From Ichthyophis bannanicus (Eukaryota; Chordata; Amphibia; Gymnophiona; Ichthyophiidae): DNA of 64,000 nt. Shown here piece by piece: positions 10,658 through 20,100 of this stretch. The stretch covers positions 1,445,293,659 through 1,445,357,658 of the forward strand of contig CM066031.1 of the NCBI GenBank assembly GCA_033557465.1, read 5' to 3'. Both the position numbers and the translations under genes were made by a program. Every line of letters starts with the position of its first letter. Position 1 is the first letter of the stretch. Below the pieces are notes generated by a model that made no database searches, had not been told where the DNA came from, and was given only the letters and a program-made list of their open reading frames with translations.

Positions 10658-12334
10658 CGTGGCGCTATGAGGATCATACGACCCCTGTCTCTCTGAAGCT
10701 TGAAGAGTGTTTTGGGGATGAGGGGAATGGGTGGGAAGGCATAAAGGAAGTCATGACCCCAGTGAAGGAGGAAGGCATCCCTTGCCTGACAATTGTGAGC
10801 TGGAATCCTGGAACAGAACCGGGGAAGTCTGGCATTCAGTGGACTTGCAAAGAGGTCTATATCTGGAGTGCCCCAGAGATGAAATATCTTTGCCACCTGG
10901 TCTAGGTGGTGAGACCATTTGTGAGGCAGCAGTAGTCAACTGAGTTTGTCTGCCCAAAGGTTTTGAATACCTGGAAGATATACCACTAGAAGGTGAATTT
11001 AATACTCTCTGGTGAAGGCCCACAGTCGTAAAGCTTCGTTGTATAATGACAGAGAGCCTGTCCCGCCCTGCTTGTTCACATAGAACATGGCTACTTGATT
11101 GTCCATCTGGACCAGGACTGTCTTGTAGCTGAGCTGGGCGTGGAATACTCAAAGAGCTAAATAGATTGCTCTTAATTCCAGGAGGTTTATGTGTAGACCA
11201 ACCTCCTGTGGAGTCTAGGTGCCCTGTGTAGAGAGATGATTCAGGTGTGCTCCCCAACCCACCTGTGATGCATCTGTTGTTAGGGTGGCCTGAAAAAGGG
11301 GTTGATGGAAAGGAGACCCCACTGTCAGATTTTCTAGAAATTGCCACCATTGGAGGGACAAAATTAGTCATTGAGAGTTTATTATTTTGTCTGATAAATG
11401 TCCTGTGGCCTGTGTCCACTGTGTGGATAGGGTCCACTGAGCTGCTCGCATGTGGAGGCAAGCATATGGGACTACATGAACTGTGGATGCCATATGTCCC
11501 AGCAACTGTAGTAGCTCTCGAGCAGTTAGGGAGGATCTCCCTGCTGCTTGAGAAGCTAGTTGCATTATGCGAAGACACCGGGCCTGTGGAAGGAAAGCCT
11601 TTGCCTGTCTGGTATCTAGACAGGCCCCTATGAATTCCAGGCATTGGGAAAGAACAAGTTGGGATTTTGGGAAGTTTATTACCAACCCAAGTATTGGAGG
11701 ATTCGCATTGTGCGAGACAGTGCAGTGCTGGCCTCTGCAACTCTAGGGGCTCAAATGAGCCAGTCATCTAAGTAAGGGAAGACGAATATCCCCAGGGTTC
11801 GCAGAAATGCAGCTACTACTGCCATGCATTTCGTGAATACTCTTGGTGCTGAAGCCAGACCAAAGGGAAGAACCATGTACTGGAAATGTTTTCCCTTGAA
11901 AAGGAATCGTAAGAATTTCCTCTGATCTGGATGGATCAGAATGTGAGTGTATGCATCCTTTAAGTCTAGAGAGCAAAGCCAATCCTGGCTTTGAAGGTAT
12001 GGCAGAAGAGTTCTTAGAGAAATCATTTTGAACTTCTCTCAGAACAGGTATTTGTTCAATTCTCTGAGGTCTAGAATGGGTCTGTGTCCTCCTGTTTTCT
12101 TTGGAATAAGAAAATAGGGGGAGTAGAACCCTGCACCCCATTGAAGAATGGGTACCTCTTCTACTGCCCCTTGGGCAAGAAGTGTTGAGACCTTGTGATA
12201 TAGCAGATTGTCTGCGGAGGTCAGAGAATTGAATTGCCTCAGAACTGTAGGAGGGGGCATGCTGTGAAAATGGAGCTTGTACCCCTCTCCTACAATGGAC
12301 AGAGTCCAATCTTCTGCTGTTATCTGATGCCATT
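10498..12334 (-). pseudogene. DIRS-1 reverse transcriptase/RNase H
   Basis: Minus-strand protein in order: WHQITAEDWTLSIVGEGYKL (about 12320-12270), 'FLIPKKTGGHRPILDLRELN', LDLKDAYTHILIHPDQRKFL, 'LPFGLASAPRVF' and YLDDWLI (catalytic YLDD near 11775). RNase H-side sequence follows (NFPKSQLVLSQCLEFIGA from 11685), then DIDLFASPLNARLPRFC and 'LIAPRWPRQAWYPLLL' to LTAWLLKA. Stops: TGA after LNKYLF (12039-12041) and after DDWLI (11751-11753), both in contexts where CGA-Arg would fit. There is a frame shift between 11750 and 11685 and a further stop at 11368. The N-terminal ~40 codons lie beyond the CR1-A insertion at 17175-17297. Confidence 0.88.
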
Positions 12335-12511
12335 CTGTTAGAACATAAGAACATAAGATATGCCATACTGGGTCAGACCAAGGTCCATCAAGCCCAGTAT
12401 TCTGTTTCCAACAGTGGCCAATCTAGGTCATACGTACCTAGCAGTTTCCCCAAGGGACACAGGTTCCGCAATGCTCGTATTGGTTCAAGCATTGATATCC
12501 TGGGTCCCTTC

Positions 12512-15475
12512 TTAATAATGGTTTATGGACCTTTCCTCCAGGAACTTGTCCAAACCTTTTTTAAACCCAGCTACACTAACAGCCTTTACTACATCCTCCG
12601 GTAACAAATTCCAGAGTTTGATTACACGTTGAGTGAAAAAATATTTTCTTTTATTAGTCTTAAATAGTTTACCCTGTAGCTTCATTGCATGTCCCCTAGT
12701 CTTTCTATATTCTGATAAGGTAAACAATCGATCTACGTTTACCTGTTCCACTCCGTTCATTAATTTATAGACTTCTATCATATCTCCCCTCAGCCGTCTC
12801 TTTTCCAGGTTAAAGAGCCCCAACCTTTTTAGCCTTTCTTCATAGGAGTAGCCTTCCATCCCCTTTACCATTTTGGTGGCTCTTCTCTGAACCTTTTCTA
12901 AAATTGCTATATCCTTTTTAAGATATGGCGACCAGAATTGCACACAATATTCAAGGTGCGGTCTCACCATGGAACGATATAGAGGCATTATAATATCTTT
13001 TGTTTTATTTTCCATTCCTTTCCTTATCATACCTAGCATTCTATTTGCTCTCTTTTCCGCCGCTGCACACTGGGCCGAGGGTTTTAACATGGTATCCACA
13101 AGGACGCCTAAATCTTTTTCTTGGGTGGTGGTTCCTAATGTGGAACCTTGCATCGTGTAACCATAGTTTGGGTTGTTCTTCCCTAGGTGCATAACCTTGC
13201 ACTTCTCCACATTAAATTTCATCTGCCATTTTGATGCCCAGTCTTCCAATTTATCAAGATCCTCTTGCAATTTTCCACAATCCTCCTGGGTTTTAACAAC
13301 TTTAAATAGTTTTGTGTCATCAGCAAATTTGATAACCTCACTCGTTATTCCACTTTCCAGGTCATTTATGAATATGTCAAAAAGCAGCGGACCCAGCACA
13401 GATCCCTGGGGTACACCACTATTCACCTTTCTCCATTGGGAAAATTGGCCATTTAGCCCTACCCTCTGCTTTCTATCTTTTAACCAGTTCCTGATCCACA
13501 GTAGTACACTGCCTCCTATCCCATGACTCTTTAGTTTTGCCAAAAGTCTCTCATGAGGGACCTTGTCAAAGGCTTTCTGAAAGTCCAGATACACAATATC
13601 AACCGACTCACCTTTGTCCACCTGTTTATTCACTCCTTCAAAAAACCATAACAGATTAGTAAGACAAGATCTTCCTTGTCTAAAGCCATGTTGGCTGTCT
13701 CCCATTAGGTCATGACTCTCTATATGCTGAGTAATTTTATTCTTTATGATGGCTTCTACCATTTTTCCCGGTACTGATGTCAGGCTCACCGGTCTGTAGT
13801 TTCCCGGATCACCCCTCGAACCCTTTTTAAAAATTGGTGTTACATTGGCGATCCTCCAATCCTCAGGTATTAGAGATGATTTTAATGATAGTTCACAGAT
13901 TACTGATAGCAGGTCTGCAATCTCAAATTTCAGTTCTTTCAACACCCTTGGATGTATACCATCCGGCCCAGGTGATTTGCTACTCTTCAGTTTATCTAAT
14001 AGTTGTAGGACATCTTCCCGATGTATCGATATTTCCTTCAATTCTTCCACACCTTTAAATACCACTTCAGTCGTGGGTAACATCCCTACATCTTCCTCAG
14101 TAAAGACCGAAGCAAAGAATCCATTCAGTCTCTCCGCTATCGCCTTGTCGCCTCTTAGTGCTCCTTTAACCCCTTTATCATCTAATGGACCAACTGACTC
14201 TCTCATGGGTTTTTTGCTACGAATGTACTTGAAAAGGTCTTTATTTCGCGTTTTTGCTTCCGCAGCAAGCTTCTTCTCAAATTCTCTCTTTGCCTGCCTT
14301 ATCAATGCCTTGCATTTGACTTGCCAGTGCTTGTGCTGTTTCCAGGTTTCATCATTTGGCTCTTTTTTCCATTTCTTGAAAGATGCTTTTTTGGCAACAA
14401 CAGCCTCTCTGACCTCAGCTTTAAACCATGCTGGCAATTTTTTGGACTTCCTTCCACTTTTCTTAAAGCGTGGAATACAGCTGGTCTGGGCTTCCAAGAT
14501 AGTATTTTTCAACAACACCCAAGCTTGATGTACGTCTTTAACCTTTGCAACTGCTCCTTTTAGTTTTTTCTTAACTGTTTTCCTCATTCTATCATAGTCT
14601 CCCTTTCGAAAGTTAAGGGGTAGTACTGTGGATTTCCTTACTATCCCTCCTCCACTAATTAAATCAAAGGCGATCATGCTATGATCACTATTGCCAAGTG
14701 GCCCCAACACCCTTATCCCTTGCACTACATCTGGTGTTCCACTAAGGACTAGGTCTAATATTGCTTCCCCTCTGGTCGGTTCATGAACCAGCTGCTCCAA
14801 GAAGCAGTCATTTATTTCATCTAGGAACTTTATCTCCCTAGCATGTCCTGTTGTGACACTGACCCAGTCGATGCCGGGGTAATTGAAATCACTCATTATT
14901 ATTACTGCACTGTAACTTTTGCTAGCTTCCTTGATTTCTTTGAGCATTTCATCATCCATTTGTTCATTCTGGCCAGGCGGACGATAGTACACCCCCACTG
15001 CCATCGCCTTCCCCTTTTTACATGGAATTTCAATCCATAGAGATTCTACAGCAAATTTTGTTTCTTGCAAAACTTTAATCCTTTCTGACTCAATGCCCTC
15101 TCTAACATAGAGCGCAACCCCTCCACCAATTTGATCAGCTCTATCATTTCGATATAGTTTGTACCCAGGTATCACAGTGTCCCACTGGTTGTCCTCCTTC
15201 CACCATGTCTCTGATATTCCAATCATATCTAACCTCTCGTTTAGTGCTATATATTCTAACTCTCCCATCTTGTTTTGTAGACTTCTAGCATTTGCATACA
15301 AGCATTTTAGAGACTGTATTTTATTCATATTAATTTGGCTATTGGTAGACATGGGTAATTTGGGATCTTTAAGTTCTGTCTGCTCCATACTCGAGGGCAT
15401 TTGGGCTACTTTACTCTTTTTTGGAACCTCTCTGCTTTTTGTAGTATCCTTCAAGGATACATTCTTCCGAACCAT
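12512..15475 (-). CDS. CR1-A ORF2: endonuclease-reverse transcriptase, intact
   Basis: 987 codons without interruption. Residues ~55-275 form an APE-like endonuclease: ANARSLQNKM (N62), GISETWW (E89), SDFNYPGIDW (D196), and NSDHSM (D264, H265). Residues ~490-780 form the RT: SSKSPGPDGIHPRVLKEL, NYRPVSLTSVPGKMVEA, HGFRQGRSC, YLDFQKAFDKVP (D631), GVPQGSVLGPLLF, KFADDTKLF (D719, D720). The C-terminal region ends LPEDVVKAVSVAGFKKGLD. It nicks DNA and copies the LINE RNA at the target. All catalytic residues expected for the family are present, so this is the best candidate in the window for a recently active protein. The start Met at 15475 is the first in the frame; translation may begin at a later Met (30 or 50). 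Confidence 0.93.
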   Translation of the reverse strand: MVRKNVSLKDTTKSREVPKKSKVAQMPSSMEQTELKDPKLPMSTNSQINMNKIQSLKCLYANARSLQNKMGELEYIALNERLDMIGISETWWKEDNQWDTVIPGYKLYRNDRADQIGGGVALYVREGIESERIKVLQETKFAVESLWIEIPCKKGKAMAVGVYYRPPGQNEQMDDEMLKEIKEASKSYSAVIIMSDFNYPGIDWVSVTTGHAREIKFLDEINDCFLEQLVHEPTRGEAILDLVLSGTPDVVQGIRVLGPLGNSDHSMIAFDLISGGGIVRKSTVLPLNFRKGDYDRMRKTVKKKLKGAVAKVKDVHQAWVLLKNTILEAQTSCIPRFKKSGRKSKKLPAWFKAEVREAVVAKKASFKKWKKEPNDETWKQHKHWQVKCKALIRQAKREFEKKLAAEAKTRNKDLFKYIRSKKPMRESVGPLDDKGVKGALRGDKAIAERLNGFFASVFTEEDVGMLPTTEVVFKGVEELKEISIHREDVLQLLDKLKSSKSPGPDGIHPRVLKELKFEIADLLSVICELSLKSSLIPEDWRIANVTPIFKKGSRGDPGNYRPVSLTSVPGKMVEAIIKNKITQHIESHDLMGDSQHGFRQGRSCLTNLLWFFEGVNKQVDKGESVDIVYLDFQKAFDKVPHERLLAKLKSHGIGGSVLLWIRNWLKDRKQRVGLNGQFSQWRKVNSGVPQGSVLGPLLFDIFINDLESGITSEVIKFADDTKLFKVVKTQEDCGKLQEDLDKLEDWASKWQMKFNVEKCKVMHLGKNNPNYGYTMQGSTLGTTTQEKDLGVLVDTMLKPSAQCAAAEKRANRMLGMIRKGMENKTKDIIMPLYRSMVRPHLEYCVQFWSPYLKKDIAILEKVQRRATKMVKGMEGYSYEERLKRLGLFNLEKRRLRGDMIEVYKLMNGVEQVNVDRLFTLSEYRKTRGHAMKLQGKLFKTNKRKYFFTQRVIKLWNLLPEDVVKAVSVAGFKKGLDKFLEERSINHY

Positions 15476-15510
15476 GCGCTCTTGGGCGACTGTCGGCTTT
15501 CCCCTATTAT

Positions 15511-16430
15511 CTAGTTTAAAAGCTGCTCTATCTCCTTTTTAAAGGTTAATGCCAGCAGCCTGGTTCCATCCCGGTTGAGGTGAAGCCCATCCCTTCGGAA
15601 GAGCCCCTCCTTTCCCCAGAATGTTCCCCAGTTCCTAACAAATCCGAACCCCTCATCTCTGCACCATTGTCTCATCCACGCATTGAGACTCCGGAGCTCT
15701 GCCTGCCTATTGGGTCCTGCGCGTGGAACGGGAAGCATTTCGGAGAACGCTACCCTGGAAGTTCTGGATTTCAACTTCCTACCTAAAAGCCTAAATTTAG
15801 CTTCCAGAACCTCCCTACCACATTTTCCTATGTCATTGGTACCAACATGTACCAAGACAGCAGACTCCTCCCCAGCACTATCTAAGACCTTATCTAGGTG
15901 GCGTGTGAGGTCCGCTACCTTCGCACCAGGCAGGCATGTTACCAGGCGATCCTCACGTCCACCAGCCACCCAGCTATCTACATGCCTAATGATCGAATCA
16001 CCAACTATAACTGCTGTCCTAACCCTTCCCGCATGGGCACTTGGCCCTGGAGAAACCTCCTCGTGCGAGAGGGGTTTACATCACCTGGAGGACAGGTCCT
16101 AGTTACAGGATCACTTCCTGCCACACCAGAGTGATGCTCTCCTGTCACGTGACCTCTCTCCTCCATGGCAACAGGGATGCTGCCAGACTGGAGGTGGGAC
16201 TTCAGGACTATATCCCTGTAGGTCTCGTCTATGTACCTCTCTGTCTGTCTTATGTTTTCCAAGTCTGCTACTCTAGCCTCTAGAGAACGGACTTGTTCCC
16301 TGAGAGCAGAGAGCTCCTTGCACCTAGTGCACACGTAAGACCTCTCACCAGCTGGGAGAAAATCATACATGTGACACTCAATGCAAAAGACTGGAAAGCC
16401 CACATCCCGCTGCTGGACTGCTGTCTGCAT
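15511..16430 (-). pseudogene. CR1-A ORF1: zinc finger, coiled coil and SGNH esterase (frame-shifted)
   Basis: The first part (16430-16005) has a C-x2-C ... C-x2-C motif (FCIECHMYDF, YVCTRCKEL) followed by a heptad-rich SALREQVRSLEARVADLENI. The second part (15969-15511, another frame) is an SGNH-hydrolase domain: LPGAKVADLTRHLDKVL, HVGTNDIGKCG (the GTND block) and GLFRRDGLHLNRDGTRLLAL with the D-x-x-H catalytic pair. A single frame shift between about 15970 and 16010 separates them. In CR1 elements ORF1 is an RNA-binding protein with an esterase domain needed for mobility. It ends 36 bp before the ORF2 start, in keeping with a dicistronic layout. Confidence 0.85.
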
Positions 16431-16784
16431 CTTAGTTTTAAGTTTGTGTTTAGATCTTTAAGTTCTATATGTACTAAAGGGTGCAATGGATATTTATACC
16501 ACTAAAACTGTACCTAAGAAGTTTAATATACCTTGTTCACCTGAAGCTTAATTAATCTCAGGTCCTTGGTGTATGACTGATTTGGGTAATGAGCTTCACC
16601 TGAGAGCACCTCCTGTCTTTTAAGTTGTGCAAGTACCTATAAAGCTGTGATTTTCCCAGGGGAGGGTGGGTGTGGGGAGGGAGGGAGGGATATAACACTT
16701 ATTAAAAAAGGGCTGCTACACAGTACCTTGTCCTGTGCTGCTGAGGAAAACTATATTCTGATTTGATTTAAATTATAGCTCTTT

Positions 16785-17030
16785 GCTGCTACTAGGCTCT
16801 AACCTATTATGAAATTTAAACTACAAGCTCTCTGCTGGATTCTAAATTTAACCAGAAAGCTCTCTTCTGTGTTTTAATTTGAAACTAAAAGTACTTTGCT
16901 GATGCTAGGCCCTGAGTGACTATGAAATTTAAACTACAGCTGTCTACTGGGTATGAAAGGTAACCAGAAAGTTCTCTTCTGTGTTTTTAAATTGAATCTT
17001 AAACTGTTGCTACTAGGCCCTGACTGATTT
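16785..17030. repeat. CR1-A 5' UTR tandem repeat (~112-bp unit)
   Basis: About 2.2 imperfect copies of a unit containing TGCTACTAGGCTCTAACC, GAAATTTAAACTACA and AACCAGAAAGCTCTCTTCTG. Starts are seen near 16785, 16893 and 17005. Tandem 5' repeats are common in LINE promoters, so a promoter role is a reasonable inference but not shown. Confidence 0.7.
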
Positions 17031-17174
17031 AACAAAAAAAATAGTGGGTTCACAGATTAATTAGCTTTAAAAGAAAAACAATTCCTTTCAGAAAAATTCC
17101 CAGAAGTATATACTCACAATTTCAGATTTCTCTCCAGAAGTAACAGCCCCCCTTTCCAGTCCGTCAAGACTGTT

Positions 17175-17297
17175 GGCAAAGTGGCATAACCTGCCTGGGA
17201 TATTGGGGGGTTGTGGACCCCTCAGAGGCAGGAAGGCTAAGCTCTCTAGCAAGCAGTCAAAGCCCTTGAGGGGGCTAAACCTGCGGAGCTGATTCGG
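17175..17297 (-). pseudogene. DIRS-1 RT N-terminal piece, upstream of the CR1-A insertion
   Basis: Minus-strand reading after the gag stop gives LRGPQPPNIPGRLCHFANS, matching the 'GGRLSHF...W..IT' start of DIRS RT proteins. It continues at 12334 with EWHQITAEDWTL on the other side of the CR1-A. The joining frame is off by one, so a small indel occurred at or near the insertion. Confidence 0.7.
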
Positions 17298-17300
17298 CTC

Positions 17301-19123
17301 TCAGGCCTTTTGGCTTCTTTTGCTGTCTAGTTTGTCCCTTTTGGGCAACCTGACCCTGAGTTTGACTCTGCTGGGTATAGGAAGGATAAAATTTCCTCTT
17401 TTTGCTAAAAGAGGATTTTTATAAGGCCTCTTTTTCACTAGAGTGGCTGTAGATTTTGACAATCTATCTAGAGTGGTATTGTCAGCATCTAACTCGTTAG
17501 CCTTTTCCTGCCATTTCTTGCCAAAGAGATTCTCTCCCGTGCAAGGAATGTTGCCTAACTTGTCCTGTACCCAAGTCTCCAAGTCTGATACCTGAAGCCA
17601 GGCAATCCGTCGTGCCCCAATGGCAATAGTAGAGGTTCTGCTGATGCATTCAAAGTAGTCAAAGGCTGCACGATTCACAAACTTGGAGAGATCTTGAGCA
17701 TGCTTAACTAGAGCAAGAAAGTCTTGTCTCTTGTCATCTGGGAGAAATGGGCTCATAAGCTCCAAGTCTCCTGTAACTTCTTTGAGGAACATTCACATAT
17801 ATAGTATATATGAACTGATCCTAGCTGAAAGCATGGAAGTCTGAAAGGTTCGGCGCCCAAAAGCGTCCAGAGTCCTGCATTCACGACCTGGGGGATTGGA
17901 TGCATGCCTCTTTGCACTTTTCATCCTACGCATGGCTGACTCCACCACCATTGAATGGTGCGCCAGCTGAGTCTTTTGAAATCTAGGACATGGCGGAACT
18001 CGATACAAAGTATCAAGTCTCCTAGAATGAGATGTAGTCAGAGGTGTCTCCCACATTCTGAGCATCAAGTTATGCAGAATTTCATGGATGGGCAGAGTGG
18101 CTGCTTCCTTTGGAGCTTTAGGATATTGAAGAATTTCCAATTCCTTTGCTCTGGGTTCCTCTTCAGGAGCTACCGTGATTGAAAGGCCCTTGGCCACATC
18201 ACGAATAAAATCCTGAAAAGACATGTCCTCTGGAGGTGACATTCTGCGTTGGGGAGAAGAGGGATCTTCTGGGAGAAACCCTCTGGTACCAGCAGAATTG
18301 TCAGAGTCTTCGGAATCGGAGGATTCGAAATATTCCTGACCACGATGCTCATGCAAAGCACAGTCCTGGTATCGATCGAAGTCGATACCGAGTTGATCCG
18401 GTACCGATCTGTCGATTCCAGCCAAAGATGGCATGGGAAGAATTCCCACCGGGGCCGATACCATTGGTACCGGTATCGTCGGTACCAGTACCGGTATCTG
18501 CACCGGTGTAGGTACCGGCATCGGTATCGATGTCGGTATCGGTGCCCGTTGAACCATAGGAGTCAACGGTACCGCAACTGTGAGAAGAGCTGCAATGCTG
18601 CATTCGATAGCAAGGAACCTCTGGTCTATCGATGCTGCCGATGCCTGGGTGTCGGTACCGGGAAAACGGCCGGGACCCCTAAGCATGGCACAGGTAGTTC
18701 TTGCGAGATCGAGGCCTCGAGAACATCCTGGAGCCCCATTGATGCTTTGGAAGCCGAAGCCTCCCGCCGGGGCTGTTTTGCCGGAGTGGTTCCCTCAAGG
18801 GCAGTGCCAATGGCCTCTCGATGCTTAGCAGGAGAGCTACCCTTTGAGGATCAGCTTTTATGTTTAGTTACCTGAGATCCATGGGAGGAAGAGGAGGCCC
18901 TTGAAGATGTCGATGCAGTGGATCTGGCATCCGATGGAAAGAGGGTACCGAGCTTTGCAGCCTGGTTCTGTCTTCCTCTTTTAGTCATACCCATACAGGA
19001 GAGACATTCAGATGGAGAATGTTCAGGCCCTAAACATTTAAGACACCAATCATGGGTGTCAGTGACGGAAATGGTACCGCCACACTTAGTACATTTTTTG
19101 AAACCACTAGTTGGTTTTTCCAT
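17301..19123 (-). pseudogene. DIRS-1 gag-like protein
   Basis: Starts MEKPTSGFKKCTKCGGTISV, then DTHDWCLKCLGPEHSPSEC, a cysteine/histidine cluster typical of the N-terminus of vertebrate DIRS gag. This frame stops at 18851. From 18686 a second frame continues with a proline/valine/isoleucine-rich tract encoded by GGTACCGGTATCG-type repeats (about 18380-18560), then FIRDVAKGLSI and 'LHNLMLRMWETPL'. A TGA at 17793-17795 interrupts it after ILYM, and the same frame resumes with MFLKEVTGDLEL to the stop at 17301. So there is one frame shift and one in-frame stop. The presumed role is packaging of element RNA. Confidence 0.75.
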
Positions 19124-19329
19124 GTTTCAGGAATATGAGGCCTAATGCCCAAAATGGCGCCTAGCACCAAAAAAGAAAAGTTTCTGAAGAGAAACAGTTC
19201 AAAGTATACGTTTTTTTTTTTAAGAAAAGAAAAGAACCAGCGGAACCGGTAGGCGTCGTGCGGAGGCAAACGCGACCACAAGAAAATAATTTTAAAGACG
19301 GAATTTTCTGCGTTGACAGGGTATGGGTC

Positions 19330-19509
19330 CTGTCGGCTCTGCGGAAAATGAAGAGGGACAGTTGGAAAGGTGGGAAGGCAGTGCGCATGTGCTGAGGGAT
19401 GCTCCCAAAAGCGTTCCTATTGGACGCTGGGGAGCATTCCCGCGCAGGCTCCGTTGGTACCAACGATACCCATATGTGAAGACTACATTCCTGCTTGTTC
19501 CTGGAGATG
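19330..19509. repeat. DIRS-1 right inverted terminal repeat
   Basis: Complement of 8990-9160: GAAGAGGGACAGTTGGAAAG, TGCTCCCAAAAGCGTTCC, ACCCATATGTGAAGACTACA, ending TTCCTGGAGAT. LINE B sequence resumes at GCTGTAAAACTAGAGGGC. Being the gag-proximal end, it is likely where element transcription starts. Confidence 0.83.
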
Positions 19510-19912
19510 CTGTAAAACTAGAGGGCATAACATAAAGCTGCAAGGGAGTATATTGAAAGGCAATGTCAGGAAATACTTGTTCACTGAAAGGGTGGTAGAC
19601 GCTTGGAATGCCCTCCCGATGGAAGTGGTGGGGGCAAATACAGTAACAGAATTCAAAATGGCATGGGACTGACACAGTGAATCCCTTTATAGCAACAGGA
19701 TAAAATCAAAATAAACATAACTATCTCTTATATCTCAACAAATAGGAGTGACCTGCACAAAGTGGTGGGTACACCTCTAAACAAAGGCATGGGGAGGAGC
19801 GACTTGCACAGAGTGGCAGGTGCACCTACTCTTGCTGCCTTGCTGGGCAGACTAGATAGACTATGCTGGTCTTTATCTGCCATCATATACTATGTTACTA
19901 TGTTACTATAAC
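19509..19912 (+). pseudogene. LINE B ORF2 C-terminal end and 3' UTR
   Basis: Reads KLEGIT-type sequence, 'GSILKGNVRKYLFTERVVDA', WNALPMEVVG and NTVTEFKMAWD, the conserved CR1 C-terminus. The 3' UTR follows with CTTTATCTGCCATCATATAC, TATGTTAC octamers to about 19908. Confidence 0.83.
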
Positions 19913-20100
19913 CTCTTTGTATACAGTTCTAACTCAACAACGAACCTTGGACGTTGCTACTCATCATTTGATTTTGTCTCAATGAGATCATAGAACTCCT
20001 GCTGGATTGTTGGTTTGATTATTAACTTTAGAGTTTGACAAGGAATTATTTCTATTATGAGGAGGAATATTATCTTCAACACCGTGGTATAGACACCATG
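19913..20100 (+). pseudogene. Penelope-like RT fragment
   Basis: The plus-strand frame reads TSLYTVLTQQRTLDVATHHL ('DVxSLYT' RT block). After a stop, sequence nearly identical to the complement of 6270-6315 follows (AATTATTTCTATTATGAGG, then TATCTTCAACACC). It is truncated at about 20100. Same family as the minus-strand copy at 5080-6365, but in opposite orientation. Confidence 0.72.

Larger units (their letters stand above)
12340..17169 (-). mobile_element. Full-length CR1-A LINE inserted in DIRS-1
   Basis: A 4.83-kb LINE with 5' UTR, ORF1, ORF2 and the 3' UTR ending in TTATGTTC octamers at 12340-12355. It is flanked by the 5-bp direct repeat CTGTT (12335-12339 and 17170-17174), a plausible target duplication. 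DIRS protein runs CHFANS on one side and EWHQIT on the other, so the insertion point is inside the DIRS RT frame. CR1-clade assignment rests on the ORF1 zinc-finger plus SGNH-esterase architecture and the octamer 3' end. At least five other fragments of the same family occur in this window. Confidence 0.9.
8972..19509 (-). mobile_element. DIRS-type tyrosine-recombinase retrotransposon (DIRS-1 copy)
   Basis: Minus-strand order is gag, then RT/RNase H, then tyrosine recombinase, as in vertebrate DIRS elements. The ends are inverted repeats (8972-9160 against 19330-19509). An internal complementary region (9262-9325) joins the complements of both terminal extensions, which is the diagnostic DIRS layout used to circularise cDNA. 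There is no obvious target duplication, as expected for recombinase-mediated integration. A full-length CR1-A (12340-17169) sits in the RT frame; without it the element is about 5.7 kb. Several in-frame stops and frame shifts show it is not autonomous now. Confidence 0.9.
6555..19912 (+). mobile_element. CR1-like LINE family B, split by nested insertions
   Basis: A single LINE copy is readable in three collinear pieces: 6555-6965, 7990-8971 and 19509-19912. The protein runs from the RT fingers ('KAMGPDGIHTTILKELRE') through LETNRL to LRQHGFTKG across the first interruption. It then runs from FQRRGK to 'KLEGHNIKLQGSILK'-type sequence across the second. The 3' end carries an ACTATGTTACTATGTTAC octamer repeat at about 19890-19908, as expected for CR1. 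The interruptions are a minus-strand CR1-A fragment (6966-7988) and a DIRS element (8972-19509). This LINE is the oldest layer of the nest. Confidence 0.85.

Noticed and set aside
10751..11767. A 338-codon minus-strand frame
   Set aside because: It overlaps the DIRS RT/RNase H region in a different frame. The correct protein (EFIGACLDT, FASPLNARLPRFC) is in the neighbouring frame.
13834..14563. Long plus-strand open frames (for example 227 codons at 13845-14528)
   Set aside because: They are the complement of the intact CR1-A ORF2 and have no domain of their own.
16620..16760. A promoter or gene end from TATAAA/TATAACAC-like motifs
   Set aside because: Lies in the CR1-A 5' untranslated region; a LINE promoter is possible but nothing specific can be identified.
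18249..18875. A 208-codon plus-strand frame
   Set aside because: Shadow of DIRS gag, kept open by the self-complementary GGTACCGGTATC repeat.
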